Below are positions 8,938 to 17,416 of a DNA stretch of 64,000 nt, in pieces. The position numbers were made by a program, and so were the translations under genes. Where the stretch lies: NCBI GenBank assembly GCA_030427735.1, contig JAUIBP010000003.1:62001-126000 (forward strand), read 5' to 3'. The DNA comes from Bacteroidia bacterium (GTDB taxonomy: Bacteria > Bacteroidota > Bacteroidia > Flavobacteriales > Flavobacteriaceae). Below the pieces are notes generated by a model, which saw only the letters and a program-made list of their open reading frames with translations, was not told the DNA's origin and did no database searches. Positions within the stretch are counted from its first letter, which is position 1, and every line of letters begins with the position of its first letter.

Positions 8938-9633
8938 TTAACAACATCTACCATCTAAATCGCAGCTAGCATCTTTTGTTATAACTTCTACATTTTCTTG
9001 ATGTTTTTCCCAAGCTTTTTCGAGCGATTCCTTAAAAACTGCCACAGGTTGTGCACCAGAAACACCGTAAGTATTATCTATTACAAAAAACGGAACCCCA
9101 GAAATACCTAAATTTCGTGCTTCCATTTCGTCTTGACGAACATCGTAAATATATGCTTCAGTTGTTAACATGTCTATCACTTCTTGCTTATCCATTCCTT
9201 GCTCCATTGCTATACTTGCCAACACTTCTACATCATCAATATTTAAACCATCGCATAAATGGGCTTGTAGTAATGCCGCTTTAGTTTGGTAGGCAAGCTC
9301 TTGTTTTTTTGCAAAATGTAATAAGCGGTGTGCTTTTAAGGAATTAGCAGGAATTGCTTGTTCTAAATGAAATGCTATACCAGCTTTTTCAGCCATTGCC
9401 GTTACATTATCAAACATCATAATAGCACGTTCTTTTTCTATGCCTTTGCTTTCTACAAAATGGGAAATAGCATCTGTATCGGTATCCGTTTTTAAATTCG
9501 GGTCTAATTCAAAACTTTTCCATTCTACTGTAACCTTATCGTTATGCGGAAATTGTTCTAAAGCTGCTTCAAAATGCTTTTTACCAATATAACAGAAAGG
9601 ACAACGTATATCGGACCATATTTTTATGTGCAT
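8938..9633 (-). CDS. DsbA family / FrnE-like oxidoreductase
   Basis: A 231-aa thioredoxin-fold protein with an inserted alpha-helical domain. The active site is Cys11-Pro-Phe-Cys14 in SDIRCPFCYIGK, and the cis-proline loop is GISGVPFFVID around residue 178. There is no signal peptide, so it is a cytoplasmic FrnE/2-hydroxychromene-2-carboxylate-isomerase-like relative, not a periplasmic DsbA. The C-terminus ends in a cysteine-rich CDLDGRCC tail, seen in flavobacterial members, which could bind metal or take part in thiol exchange. It is a single gene between a convergent thioesterase and the Gfo/Idh operon. Role in stress-related thiol chemistry is inferred from the family. Confidence 0.9.
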   Translation of the reverse strand: MHIKIWSDIRCPFCYIGKKHFEAALEQFPHNDKVTVEWKSFELDPNLKTDTDTDAISHFVESKGIEKERAIMMFDNVTAMAEKAGIAFHLEQAIPANSLKAHRLLHFAKKQELAYQTKAALLQAHLCDGLNIDDVEVLASIAMEQGMDKQEVIDMLTTEAYIYDVRQDEMEARNLGISGVPFFVIDNTYGVSGAQPVAVFKESLEKAWEKHQENVEVITKDASCDLDGRCC

Positions 9634-9693
9634 GAGATATTAATTTTTTAATTTGGTAATTAGACGAATTAATTAGTGGTTTCTTACAAGTGC

Positions 9694-10677
9694 TTAATAT
9701 TCTAGTTGAATGTGCTGCCTAACGGTATCTAGCGTTTTGATGAGGTTTCTGCTAAAGTCGAAACTCATAATATCACTTTCGGTTTTTCCGTCTCGTAGTA
9801 ACTGATTAAAATGAAGCGTTTCAAAATTATAACCGATAGTATTTCCTGTAAAATCTATGGTTTCTTCTTTGCCATCTTTAGTTATAGTGATGCTTGTTGG
9901 CGTGTGAAATTGTCTGTTAAGTTTAATTGTAGCGTTCTCGCAATAAAAGGTACAAGTGGTTGGGGTGTTTTCTACAAGGGTGCTTTTTAAACTAGCAGTA
10001 GCACCGTTATTGTATCTAAAAATCATGTCGCAACTGGAGTCAGCACCGTTGTTAAACGTGGTACAAGAAGCTTTTATAGCATCGGGTAAGCCTAATGTTG
10101 ATAATGCAGCAAAGATAGGGTAGATGCCAATGTCTAATAAACTGCCACCACCGAGTTCTTTATTGAATAGTCTAGAATCGTCATCAAACGGACGCGTAAA
10201 GCCAAAGTCGGCTTCCAACTTCAATATTTTTCCGAAAGTGTTATCGTTTAAAATCTTTAAGATGTACTGATAATGCGGTAAAAAATAAGTCCATAAGGCT
10301 TCCATTAATAATACATTATTGACCTTTGCTGTGGCTATCATGGTTTCGACTTCTTCTAAATTCATCGCAAAAGGTTTTTCGCAGAGTACGGCTTTTTTAT
10401 GTTCTAAGCATAAAATGCTATGTGCTTTATGAAAGCTATGCGGCGTGGCAATGTAAACCGCATCAACGTTAGGGTCTTTTGCTAAACTTTCGTAGGAATT
10501 ATAGGCTTTTGTGGCATTAAATTTTTCAGCAAAACTATCGGCGCTTTCTTGCGATCTCGAGGCTACAGCATATAATTCGGCATCTGGAATAGTCGCTAAA
10601 TCCGTTGCAAATTTTGTAGCGATTTTTCCCAGACCTATTATTCCCCAACGAATGGTTTTAGGAGTTTGTGTTCTCAT
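9694..10677 (-). CDS. Gfo/Idh/MocA family oxidoreductase
   Basis: A 327-aa NAD(P)-dependent dehydrogenase. The Rossmann domain (about 8-125) has the fingerprint RWGIIGLGKIATKFA and the catalytic EKP motif in AVLCEKPFAMN. The C-terminal alpha/beta domain has GGGSLLDIGIYPIFAA, characteristic of the dihydrodiol-dehydrogenase/VirJ-like branch. These enzymes oxidise or reduce sugars and polyols in the cytoplasm. The start at 10677 lies 20 bp inside the end of the symporter gene, implying translational coupling. It is the last gene of the PIG-L, small peptide, symporter, oxidoreductase operon. A role in metabolising the imported solute is inferred from that context. Confidence 0.9.
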   Translation of the reverse strand: MRTQTPKTIRWGIIGLGKIATKFATDLATIPDAELYAVASRSQESADSFAEKFNATKAYNSYESLAKDPNVDAVYIATPHSFHKAHSILCLEHKKAVLCEKPFAMNLEEVETMIATAKVNNVLLMEALWTYFLPHYQYILKILNDNTFGKILKLEADFGFTRPFDDDSRLFNKELGGGSLLDIGIYPIFAALSTLGLPDAIKASCTTFNNGADSSCDMIFRYNNGATASLKSTLVENTPTTCTFYCENATIKLNRQFHTPTSITITKDGKEETIDFTGNTIGYNFETLHFNQLLRDGKTESDIMSFDFSRNLIKTLDTVRQHIQLEY

Positions 10678-12352
10678 AATTTTTTGGATTAAAAAGTTGA
10701 AGTACAGACGCTATTACAATAACCAAAATACAACCAAAAAGGTTAAGCCACAAATATGGCATCCAATCTTGATACCAGCCTAAAATAACAATGGCTTGGG
10801 TAATTAATGCGCCAATAAATACAGCGTTGGCTTGTACACGTTTAAAGAAAAAAGCCAGTAAAAAAATACCCAAAACATTACCATAAAATACAGACCCAAT
10901 AATATTTACCAACTGAATTAAATTATCGGCTAAATAGGCCACACAAGCAATACAAATGGCTAATATGCCCCAGCCAAAAGTAAACCACTTAGTCGCCTTA
11001 ACATAATGCAATTCGGTTTGGTTTGGCGAAATACTACGTTTGTATAAGTCTATTGTCGTGGTCGATGCCAAAGCATTCAGTTCGCTGGCGGTACTGGACA
11101 TAGCGGCACTTAAAATTACAGCCAGCAGCAAGCCAATTAAACCACGAGGTAAATTGTTTAGTATAAAATGGATAAATACATAATCTTTATCGTTGGTTTC
11201 AATTTTTACTAGCTGCTCGTTTGCGGCTTTTTCTAATACGATTTTCGCTTCATTTCTGTTAGATTTTTCCGCGGTGTTTAAAGCGGTGATTTCAGCTTTT
11301 AAATCGCTAGAAGGTGCATTGGTATAGGCGTTTAATATCTCTTTTTTTTGGTTGAAAAGCTTGTGGTGTTCAGCTTCCAGAGTATTGAATTCTTCTGCAA
11401 ATGAAGACGATGCTACAACGGTTTTTGCATGCGGATTAAAATGAATAGGCGCTTCGTTAAACTGATAAAATACAAATACCATAACACCTACCAATAAAAT
11501 AAAAAATTGCATGGGTACTTTTAGTATGCCATTAAAAATGAGGCCGAGTTGCATTTCTTTAAGCGATTTTCCCGATAAATAACGTTGCACCTGACTTTGG
11601 TCGGTGCCGAAATACGACAACATTAAAAAGGTACCACCTATAATACCACTCCAAAAGGTATAGCGATTTTCTAAATTAAACGAAAAATCTAAGATGTTCA
11701 TTTTGTTATTTGCAGCGGCAATTTCTAAGGCATTAGTAAAATTGATATTTTCTGGTAAATAGCTTAGAATTAAAAAGAAAGCGATAAACATACCTGTAAA
11801 AATAACGGCCATTTGGTGTTTTTGGGTAACACTTACCGCTTTGGTGCCGCCAGAAACTGTATAAATAATAACTAAAATACCAATGATGATATTAAGTTGA
11901 TTTAAAGACCAACCCAAAACAGCCGACAAAATAATTGCTGGTGCGTAAATGGTTATACCAGCTGCTAAACCACGTTGAATTAAAAATAATCCAGCCGTTA
12001 AGCTTCGGGTTTTTAAATCGAAACGATTTTCTAGAAACTCGTAAGCGGTATACACTTTTAGTTTATGGTACAGCGGAATAAATACCATGCAAATGATAAT
12101 CATGGCTATGGGTAACCCGAAATAAAACTGCACAAAACCCATTCCGTCGTTAAAGGCTTGTCCAGGCGTCGATAAAAAAGTAATGGCGCTGGCTTGAGTA
12201 GCCATTACCGATAAGCCAATGGTCCACCATTGCGCTTGGTTTCCTCCACGAATGTAATCTTGTACGTTTTTACTACCTCGTGTTTTGTACGTGCCGTAAC
12301 CTACAATGGTAAGCAAAGTGCCTATTAAAATTATCCAGTCTAAAGTTGTCAT
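10658..12352 (-). CDS. Sodium:solute symporter (SSS family)
   Basis: A 564-aa membrane protein with about 13 helices, of the SSS/SGLT family. Signatures are the early RGGNQAQWWTIGLSVMATQASAITFLSTPG region (landmark near residue 40), the TVSGGTKAVSVTQKHQM loop and SAAMSSTASELNALASTTTIDLYKR for the sodium site. Between membrane segments, about 300-385, there is an unusual hydrophilic, alanine/lysine/glutamate-rich insertion with heptad character (FNTLEAEHHKLFNQKKEIL). It imports a sugar, sialic-acid-like or other organic solute with sodium. It starts 3 bp after the 36-aa membrane peptide stops and overlaps the oxidoreductase by 20 bp. Substrate unknown; the deacetylase neighbour hints at an amino-sugar-linked compound. 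Confidence 0.92.
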   Translation of the reverse strand: MTTLDWIILIGTLLTIVGYGTYKTRGSKNVQDYIRGGNQAQWWTIGLSVMATQASAITFLSTPGQAFNDGMGFVQFYFGLPIAMIIICMVFIPLYHKLKVYTAYEFLENRFDLKTRSLTAGLFLIQRGLAAGITIYAPAIILSAVLGWSLNQLNIIIGILVIIYTVSGGTKAVSVTQKHQMAVIFTGMFIAFFLILSYLPENINFTNALEIAAANNKMNILDFSFNLENRYTFWSGIIGGTFLMLSYFGTDQSQVQRYLSGKSLKEMQLGLIFNGILKVPMQFFILLVGVMVFVFYQFNEAPIHFNPHAKTVVASSSFAEEFNTLEAEHHKLFNQKKEILNAYTNAPSSDLKAEITALNTAEKSNRNEAKIVLEKAANEQLVKIETNDKDYVFIHFILNNLPRGLIGLLLAVILSAAMSSTASELNALASTTTIDLYKRSISPNQTELHYVKATKWFTFGWGILAICIACVAYLADNLIQLVNIIGSVFYGNVLGIFLLAFFFKRVQANAVFIGALITQAIVILGWYQDWMPYLWLNLFGCILVIVIASVLQLFNPKNYENTNS

Positions 12353-12355
12353 CTA

Positions 12356-12466
12356 TTAAAAGGCATTCATAAGTAAGTAAAACAAAATAATGTAAACGGC
12401 ATTAGCAAGGAGTACAACCGTGTAGGCGCGTTTCCAACCTTGTTTTATTTCTGGAGATTTTGCCAT
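12356..12466 (-). CDS. Small hydrophobic membrane peptide, 36 aa, in symporter operon
   Basis: A 36-aa reading frame too short for routine gene tables. ATG at 12466-12464, stop at 12358-12356. The protein is MAKSPEIKQGWKRAYT followed by VVLLANAVYIILFYLLMNAF: a charged cytoplasmic head and one membrane span. Its start is 1 bp after the PIG-L stop and its own stop is 3 bp before the symporter ATG, so it fills the gap exactly as a real cistron would. The spacing and transmembrane character suggest a small subunit or stabiliser of the symporter, as known for some transporters with tiny accessory peptides. That role is inference; no named family is recognised. Confidence 0.75.
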   Translation of the reverse strand: MAKSPEIKQGWKRAYTVVLLANAVYIILFYLLMNAF

Positions 12467-12467
12467 A

Positions 12468-14993
12468 CTAATCGTTCAATTTAGGTTGGGTTACAATGTT
12501 TTCTTTTCCTAACGACAACATATTGGCGAATAGGCGGTAGGCACCAGAAACACCTGCAGGAAATTCTCTAAAGAAACTCAATCCGGTATAGATGTAATAT
12601 CCTTTGCCATATTGGGCAACTAAAAGGCTGCCGTCTTTTTCGGTTTCACCTTTGTCGTTCATCCCTAATATAGGGGTAAATTCGTCGCCCCATGTATTTG
12701 GAAAATATAAACCGCGTTCTTGAGTCCATCCTTCAAAATCATGTGTCGTAATTTTATTTGGTGTATTTAAAATAGGATGTGTTGGATTTAAAAATTTAAC
12801 TTCGGCATTTTCGTCTGTTACACGGTCTCTAGACAATTCTAAAGTATAAGGTGCTAAAGATTCTACCTTTAATCTATGACTTGTATTGTATTGCACAATT
12901 AAATTGCCTCCGTTCTGCACATAATCGAATAAAGTTTGCTGTTTGTATCGTAAATCTTCAACCGTGTTATATGCTCTTATACCAACAACAACAGCATCGA
13001 ACCGCGCTAAGTTACTTGCTGTAATTTGCTCGGGTTGTATAACCGCAACATTATAACCTATTTGTCTTAGACTTTCTGGAACTACATCGCCAGCACCTGC
13101 TATATAACCAATGTTTTCGCCTTTTTTAATGATATTTAAACGTACCCATTTGCTGTTGCTTGGCATTAGTACTGTTTGAAAAGGAATATGGTCGTAATCA
13201 ATTTCTATTAAAGCGTTGTTGTAGTTACGTCCGTTAACGCTTATAGTTGGAGAAATAGAAACTTCATTTTGTTGCTCTGGAGGTGTTACGGTAAACCAAA
13301 GCAGTTTAGTTTCTCCTTTATGCCTTATGTTTACGGTTTGTTGTTTTGGGCTAATTTGCCAAGCATCTGGTGTGTTTAGCTTAAGAGTGCCTTCAAGATT
13401 ATCATGACCTGCCTTTACCATTACAGCCACGCGTTTAGGCGTGTTGTTTTCGAAAATAACCACGGGTTCGGCCATTTGTACTGCGGCTTCAGGAATAATT
13501 TCGAAGGGTTTATAAACTTCACCTTTTACAGGATCGTTGGTTTTGTAAACAATAGGTTTTGTAAAAGGAATCGTTATGTTTTCAATATTTATATGGAAGG
13601 TAACCATTTCGCTTCTTGGCGTTTCTGGTAAGCCAATTAACGATTGGTCGTTAACGGTATACATGCCTAAACTACTGCTTTCGGTTAGCCAATACGGCGT
13701 GGTTGTTTTTGCAGTTGAAGCTACCGAATAGTTTTCGGAAAATTGGAATTTAGTATTGTTGGCAAGTGCTAGATTTTTGTTCACTGAAACCTGATTTGGT
13801 AAAGTGTAATTTTGAAGTTTAATATTTGCATTGCTTCTATTAATAAGTTCCAGATTTAAATGCACTTGTTCGTTTGGTGTAGCCCAATTATTAGTTGCTG
13901 TTGCTTCTAGATACAAACCAGCACAAGCCAAAATAACCTGTTTAATATCTCTGGTTTTAATGGTTTTCCAATGCTTGTCTTCTATTTGCTGAATTAAATG
14001 ATACGCTTTTACTAGTTTAGAAATGCTTGCTGCGGGATTTTTAAAATCGTATTCAGCTTCAACTTCTGCCAAAACCTTACCTACGGCTTTGCCGCCTTTT
14101 ACACGATTCCAGCTAGTGTCTATTCCGTCAAAAATATTGTCAGGATGTTTAGGCATATCACCTTCAATGAGTTCAATGTATTCCAATTCCGAACCACGTG
14201 TTCCTGTATTACCAAAGCCTTGGGATTTATGTTGACTTCGGCTTAATGCAGAAATTTCGGTGTTTGAGAGTCCGCTTGACGGAAAATAAACACCTGTATC
14301 TATGCTTAAAAAGTTACTTTTATCTACTTTGTCAAATGCTTCTTGAGAACCATATCGCCACCACGACGTGTTATAAAATAAACGCTTAGGTTGCCAGGTG
14401 TTAACAGATTTTAATTGATCTGGATATACCGAGGCATTGTTGGTTAAGTTAAAAGCTTCAACACTTAACATGGCCGAACTGGTATGGTGGCCGTGTGTCG
14501 TGCCTGGTGTTCGGTGGTCAAAACGATTGATAATAATATCGGGTTGAAATTTTCTGATGGTTAACACCACATCGCGTAATACGTCGTCTTTATTCCAAAT
14601 GGTTAAAGTTTCGTCTGGATGTTTGGAGTAGCCAAAATCGTTAGCTCTTGTAAAAAACTGTTCGCCACCATCGGTACGTCTTGCCGCTAATAATTCTTCG
14701 GTACGGATAACACCTAAAAGTTCGCGAATTTCTGGACCTATTAAGTTTTGCCCGCCATCGCCACGCGTTAAAGATAAATAAGCTGTTCGGGCTTTTACCT
14801 CGTTGGCCATATACGAAATTAGCTTGGTATTCTCGTCGTCTGGATGTGCCGCTAAATATAACACAGAGCCTAAAAAATTAAGTTTTTTTACGGACTGATA
14901 TATTTCTGAAGCATTTGGTTTTTGAGGTTGTTGTGCGTGAAATAATGGTACGATAACCAAACAAAAAAGTAAGGAGAGGAGTTGTTTTTTCAT
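12468..14993 (-). CDS. Secreted PIG-L family deacetylase with ThuA-like C-terminal region
   Basis: An 841-aa protein. The Sec signal peptide is MKKQLLSLLFCLVIVPLFHAQ. The PIG-L/LmbE deacetylase domain (about 40-300) has the zinc motif AHPDDE at 49-54 and a second ligand block THGHH. PIG-L enzymes remove N-acetyl groups from sugars using zinc. The middle is beta-rich (NEW3-like). The C-terminal 230 residues resemble a ThuA/glutamine-amidotransferase-like flavodoxin fold (GYNVAVIQPEQITASNLARFDAVVVG). The frame stays open to a TTG at 15026, but that codon lies inside the TATATTTG promoter box, so ATG 14993 is chosen. It is the first gene of a four-gene operon with the small membrane peptide, symporter and oxidoreductase. 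Substrate not known. Confidence 0.88.
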   Translation of the reverse strand: MKKQLLSLLFCLVIVPLFHAQQPQKPNASEIYQSVKKLNFLGSVLYLAAHPDDENTKLISYMANEVKARTAYLSLTRGDGGQNLIGPEIRELLGVIRTEELLAARRTDGGEQFFTRANDFGYSKHPDETLTIWNKDDVLRDVVLTIRKFQPDIIINRFDHRTPGTTHGHHTSSAMLSVEAFNLTNNASVYPDQLKSVNTWQPKRLFYNTSWWRYGSQEAFDKVDKSNFLSIDTGVYFPSSGLSNTEISALSRSQHKSQGFGNTGTRGSELEYIELIEGDMPKHPDNIFDGIDTSWNRVKGGKAVGKVLAEVEAEYDFKNPAASISKLVKAYHLIQQIEDKHWKTIKTRDIKQVILACAGLYLEATATNNWATPNEQVHLNLELINRSNANIKLQNYTLPNQVSVNKNLALANNTKFQFSENYSVASTAKTTTPYWLTESSSLGMYTVNDQSLIGLPETPRSEMVTFHINIENITIPFTKPIVYKTNDPVKGEVYKPFEIIPEAAVQMAEPVVIFENNTPKRVAVMVKAGHDNLEGTLKLNTPDAWQISPKQQTVNIRHKGETKLLWFTVTPPEQQNEVSISPTISVNGRNYNNALIEIDYDHIPFQTVLMPSNSKWVRLNIIKKGENIGYIAGAGDVVPESLRQIGYNVAVIQPEQITASNLARFDAVVVGIRAYNTVEDLRYKQQTLFDYVQNGGNLIVQYNTSHRLKVESLAPYTLELSRDRVTDENAEVKFLNPTHPILNTPNKITTHDFEGWTQERGLYFPNTWGDEFTPILGMNDKGETEKDGSLLVAQYGKGYYIYTGLSFFREFPAGVSGAYRLFANMLSLGKENIVTQPKLND

Positions 14994-15023
14994 TAAAACA
15001 AGTTTGAATTTTGACTTGAGTTT

Positions 15024-15031
15024 CAAATATA
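15024..15031 (-). promoter_or_regulatory. Candidate -7 box (TATATTTG) for PIG-L operon
   Basis: Read on the minus strand, TATATTTG fits TAnnTTTG and lies about 30 bp before the ATG at 14993. It overlaps the alternative TTG start at 15026, ruling that start out if the promoter is real. Confidence 0.55.
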
Positions 15032-15121
15032 AACAGTAGCCTTGGCTTTTAAAGGGATTTAAGGTTTCTTTAACTTTAAACCTTCAAAAACACATAACTT
15101 ATAATAAAACGATTGTGCCTG

Positions 15122-16198
15122 TTATAGCCATCGTTTTCTTTTAAAGTAGTAAATCATGAAGGCCACCATAACAATCATGATTATCAGTAAAATAGGGTAG
15201 CTGTATTGGTGGTGGAGTTCTGGCATGTGGTCGAAGTTCATGCCGTAAATTCCGGCTATAAAAGTCAGCGGGATAAACACAGTAGACATGATGGTGAGTA
15301 CCTTAACCACTTCGTTCATTTTGTTACTTAAAGTTGTCATGTACATATCCATTAGTCCCCAAACCATTTCGCGATATACTTCGGTATTCTCGTTTACTTG
15401 TGTGGTATGGTCGTAAACGTCTTGAAAGAAGGGTAGGGTTTTGGTGTCTATTAGCGGGTGTTCGTTTTTTTCGATGCGGTTGATAATATCCCTTAGCGGA
15501 AATATGGAGCGGCGAACTCTAAGGATTTCACGCTTTAAATCTTGTATTTGCGTGGGTATATTATCTTTAGCAGTACCATTAAAGAGGTTGTCTTCTAGCT
15601 CTTCAATTTTATCGCCTAAAGTCTCTATTATTACGTAATAATGGTCTACAATACTATCTATTAATGCATAAAACAGATAATCGGAGCCCATAGTTCTGAT
15701 GCGTCCTTTGCCGTGTCTTATGCGTTCTCGTAACTCATCAAAAACATCGCCTTCGGCTTCTTGAAAGGTTAACACGTAATTATGGCCCAATATTAAACTG
15801 ATTTGCTCCGAGATTAACCCTTTGTCTTTATCGTAATAAAGCATTTTCATGTTGATAGAGATGTAATCGTTAAACTCATCCATTTTAGGACGTTGAGACG
15901 TGTTGGCGATATCTTCTAATATAAGCGGATGAATATTGTAATGCTCCCCAATTTTTTCGATAGCATTGGTGTGGTTTAATCCGTTAATATTAATCCATGT
16001 TACCTCAGTATCTCGTTCCGATTTGTAAGCGTAAGCATCTTCAATAGCGAGTAATTCTTTTTCCGAGCTATGGTTGGGGCTGTAGTTAAAGGCCTCAATA
16101 AAGAGTTTTTGAGTTTCCTTTTGTCCTGTATACACTACTGTTCCGGGCGATAACCCTGGTTTTTGCTTACTTTTTTTAGAGCGATGTTTTTTAGGCAT
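15122..16198 (-). CDS. corA: CorA family magnesium/cobalt transporter
   Basis: A 358-aa protein with a large N-terminal cytoplasmic alpha/beta domain, a long helical stalk (about 180-290) and two C-terminal membrane helices. The CorA signature YGMNF follows the first helix (FIAGIYGMNFDHMPELHH) and the protein ends in basic KRKRW. The acidic periplasmic loop and GMN selectivity motif fit a pentameric divalent-cation channel for Mg2+ (or Co2+). It opens with a lysine-rich stretch typical of flavobacterial members. It lies 18 bp downstream of the MscS gene on the same strand and is probably the last gene of that cluster. Confidence 0.93.
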   Translation of the reverse strand: MPKKHRSKKSKQKPGLSPGTVVYTGQKETQKLFIEAFNYSPNHSSEKELLAIEDAYAYKSERDTEVTWININGLNHTNAIEKIGEHYNIHPLILEDIANTSQRPKMDEFNDYISINMKMLYYDKDKGLISEQISLILGHNYVLTFQEAEGDVFDELRERIRHGKGRIRTMGSDYLFYALIDSIVDHYYVIIETLGDKIEELEDNLFNGTAKDNIPTQIQDLKREILRVRRSIFPLRDIINRIEKNEHPLIDTKTLPFFQDVYDHTTQVNENTEVYREMVWGLMDMYMTTLSNKMNEVVKVLTIMSTVFIPLTFIAGIYGMNFDHMPELHHQYSYPILLIIMIVMVAFMIYYFKRKRWL

Positions 16199-16216
16199 AG
16201 TTTACATAATTGCTAA

Positions 16217-16747
16217 TTAAACGGCATCGTGGCCATCGTCTATAGCATCTTTTTGAACTAAAGTTACAGCTTTTTGTAAAATAAGATTGTTCGGGTAGGT
16301 TACTAAATTACCATTGTCTAATCTTAAATGTAATTGAAAGGCGCGAATGTCCTCTATTACAGCCTCAATAGGAAAATCTTTGTCGTGTATACTTATTTTA
16401 TCGCCAACTTTATACGGAAAAGAAAAAAACATAATAACACCAGAAGTAATATTGCTCAAAATAGACCATATGGCAAATAGAGCAATACCAATTACTGCAA
16501 AAACCGACGAAAATACTAAGGCTAAATCTTCTGGTTTAGCACCCAATATGAACGAAAAAAATAATAAGCCTATTAAAAAAAGAGTAACCGTAGAGTAGCG
16601 TTGTATAAGATGAATACGTGCTTCGTTAATGCCGCTTTTTCGTCCGATTTTTTTTACTAAAACAACAATAACTTGCCTGATAGTAATGAGTATAATTAAT
16701 AAGATTAATGTCGCAATTATTTGCGAGGCATACGATTCTAAAAACAT
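16217..16747 (-). CDS. Small MscS-family mechanosensitive ion channel
   Basis: A 176-aa protein with hydrophobic segments at about 8-28, 50-68 and 75-110. The last carries the pore-lining MscS helix (FAVIGIALFAIWSILSNITSGVIMFF), followed by the beta domain (FPYKVGDKISIHDKDFPIEAVIEDI, landmark) and LRLDNGNLVTYPNNLILQKAV. Escherichia coli MscS is 286 aa; this form lacks most of the C-terminal alpha/beta vestibule, a common compact version in Bacteroidetes. It opens under membrane tension to release osmolytes. It sits between maf (51-bp gap) and corA (18-bp gap) on the same strand. Confidence 0.9.
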   Translation of the reverse strand: MFLESYASQIIATLILLIILITIRQVIVVLVKKIGRKSGINEARIHLIQRYSTVTLFLIGLLFFSFILGAKPEDLALVFSSVFAVIGIALFAIWSILSNITSGVIMFFSFPYKVGDKISIHDKDFPIEAVIEDIRAFQLHLRLDNGNLVTYPNNLILQKAVTLVQKDAIDDGHDAV

Positions 16748-16798
16748 AAATAGCGTAATTGAAGTACAAAGATACTGTAAGAATTTGTAAAAATTTAT

Positions 16799-17416
16799 CT
16801 AATTTTTTTCAGAATAATTTGAACTGGTTTTCGAGACAATATCGTTTAAAACCTTGTAAACATCATGAACGGGTAAGCCAACAACGTTAAAATAGGAGCC
16901 TTCTATTTGGGTAACGCCAATATAACCTATCCATTCCTGTATGCCGTAAGCTCCTGCTTTATCGAAAGGTTTATAGGTGTTTATATAGTAATTAATTTCT
17001 TGGTCTGTTAGTGCTTTAAATGTAACTTTAGTAATGGCATGTAAGGTTTTTTCGTAAGTTTTAGACGTAAAACATACCGATGTAATAACCTCGTGCGTGT
17101 TGTTGCTTAAGGATTGTAACATGGACAATGCTTCCTGTTCTGTTTTTGGTTTTCCTAAAGCCTTGTTGTTATGCCAAACAATAGTGTCGCTGGTTATTAA
17201 AATGTCGTTTGCTTGTAATTCTTCTTTAAAAGGGAGTGCTTTAAGCTGGGCAAGATAATCGCTGATTTCAAAATGGTTTAATCTCTTTGGATAAATTTCT
17301 TCAACTGGTTTTAATCGGATGGAAAAATCTAATCCTAAGTCTTTAAAAAATTGTTGTCGTCTTGGCGATCCAGAAGCTAAAATAATATTGTAATTCTTTA
17401 AGTTGTCGTGAAGCAT
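16799..17416 (-). CDS. maf: Maf family nucleotide pyrophosphatase
   Basis: A 205-aa protein with the Maf signature NIILASGSPRRQQFFKDLGLDF near the N-terminus (landmark) and SDTIVWHNNKALGKPKTEQEA and DKAGAYGIQEWIGYIGVTQIEGSYFNVVGLP blocks (landmarks). Maf enzymes hydrolyse non-canonical or modified nucleoside triphosphates (dTTP/UTP or m7GTP subfamilies) in the cytoplasm. An upstream in-frame start exists at 17443, but the ATG at 17416 overlaps the stop of the UbiA gene by one base (TGATG), the classical coupling arrangement, so it is preferred. It belongs to the overlapping DUF2520, KdsC-like, UbiA, Maf cluster. Confidence 0.92.
   Translation of the reverse strand: MLHDNLKNYNIILASGSPRRQQFFKDLGLDFSIRLKPVEEIYPKRLNHFEISDYLAQLKALPFKEELQANDILITSDTIVWHNNKALGKPKTEQEALSMLQSLSNNTHEVITSVCFTSKTYEKTLHAITKVTFKALTDQEINYYINTYKPFDKAGAYGIQEWIGYIGVTQIEGSYFNVVGLPVHDVYKVLNDIVSKTSSNYSEKN

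Noticed and set aside
15024-15026. Upstream TTG start for the PIG-L deacetylase
   Set aside because: It lies within the TATATTTG promoter box and would put a charged stretch before the signal peptide.
15061-15084. AAGGTTT/AAACCTT hairpin after corA as a terminator
   Set aside because: The stem is 7 bp with no T run on the minus strand; too weak to call.
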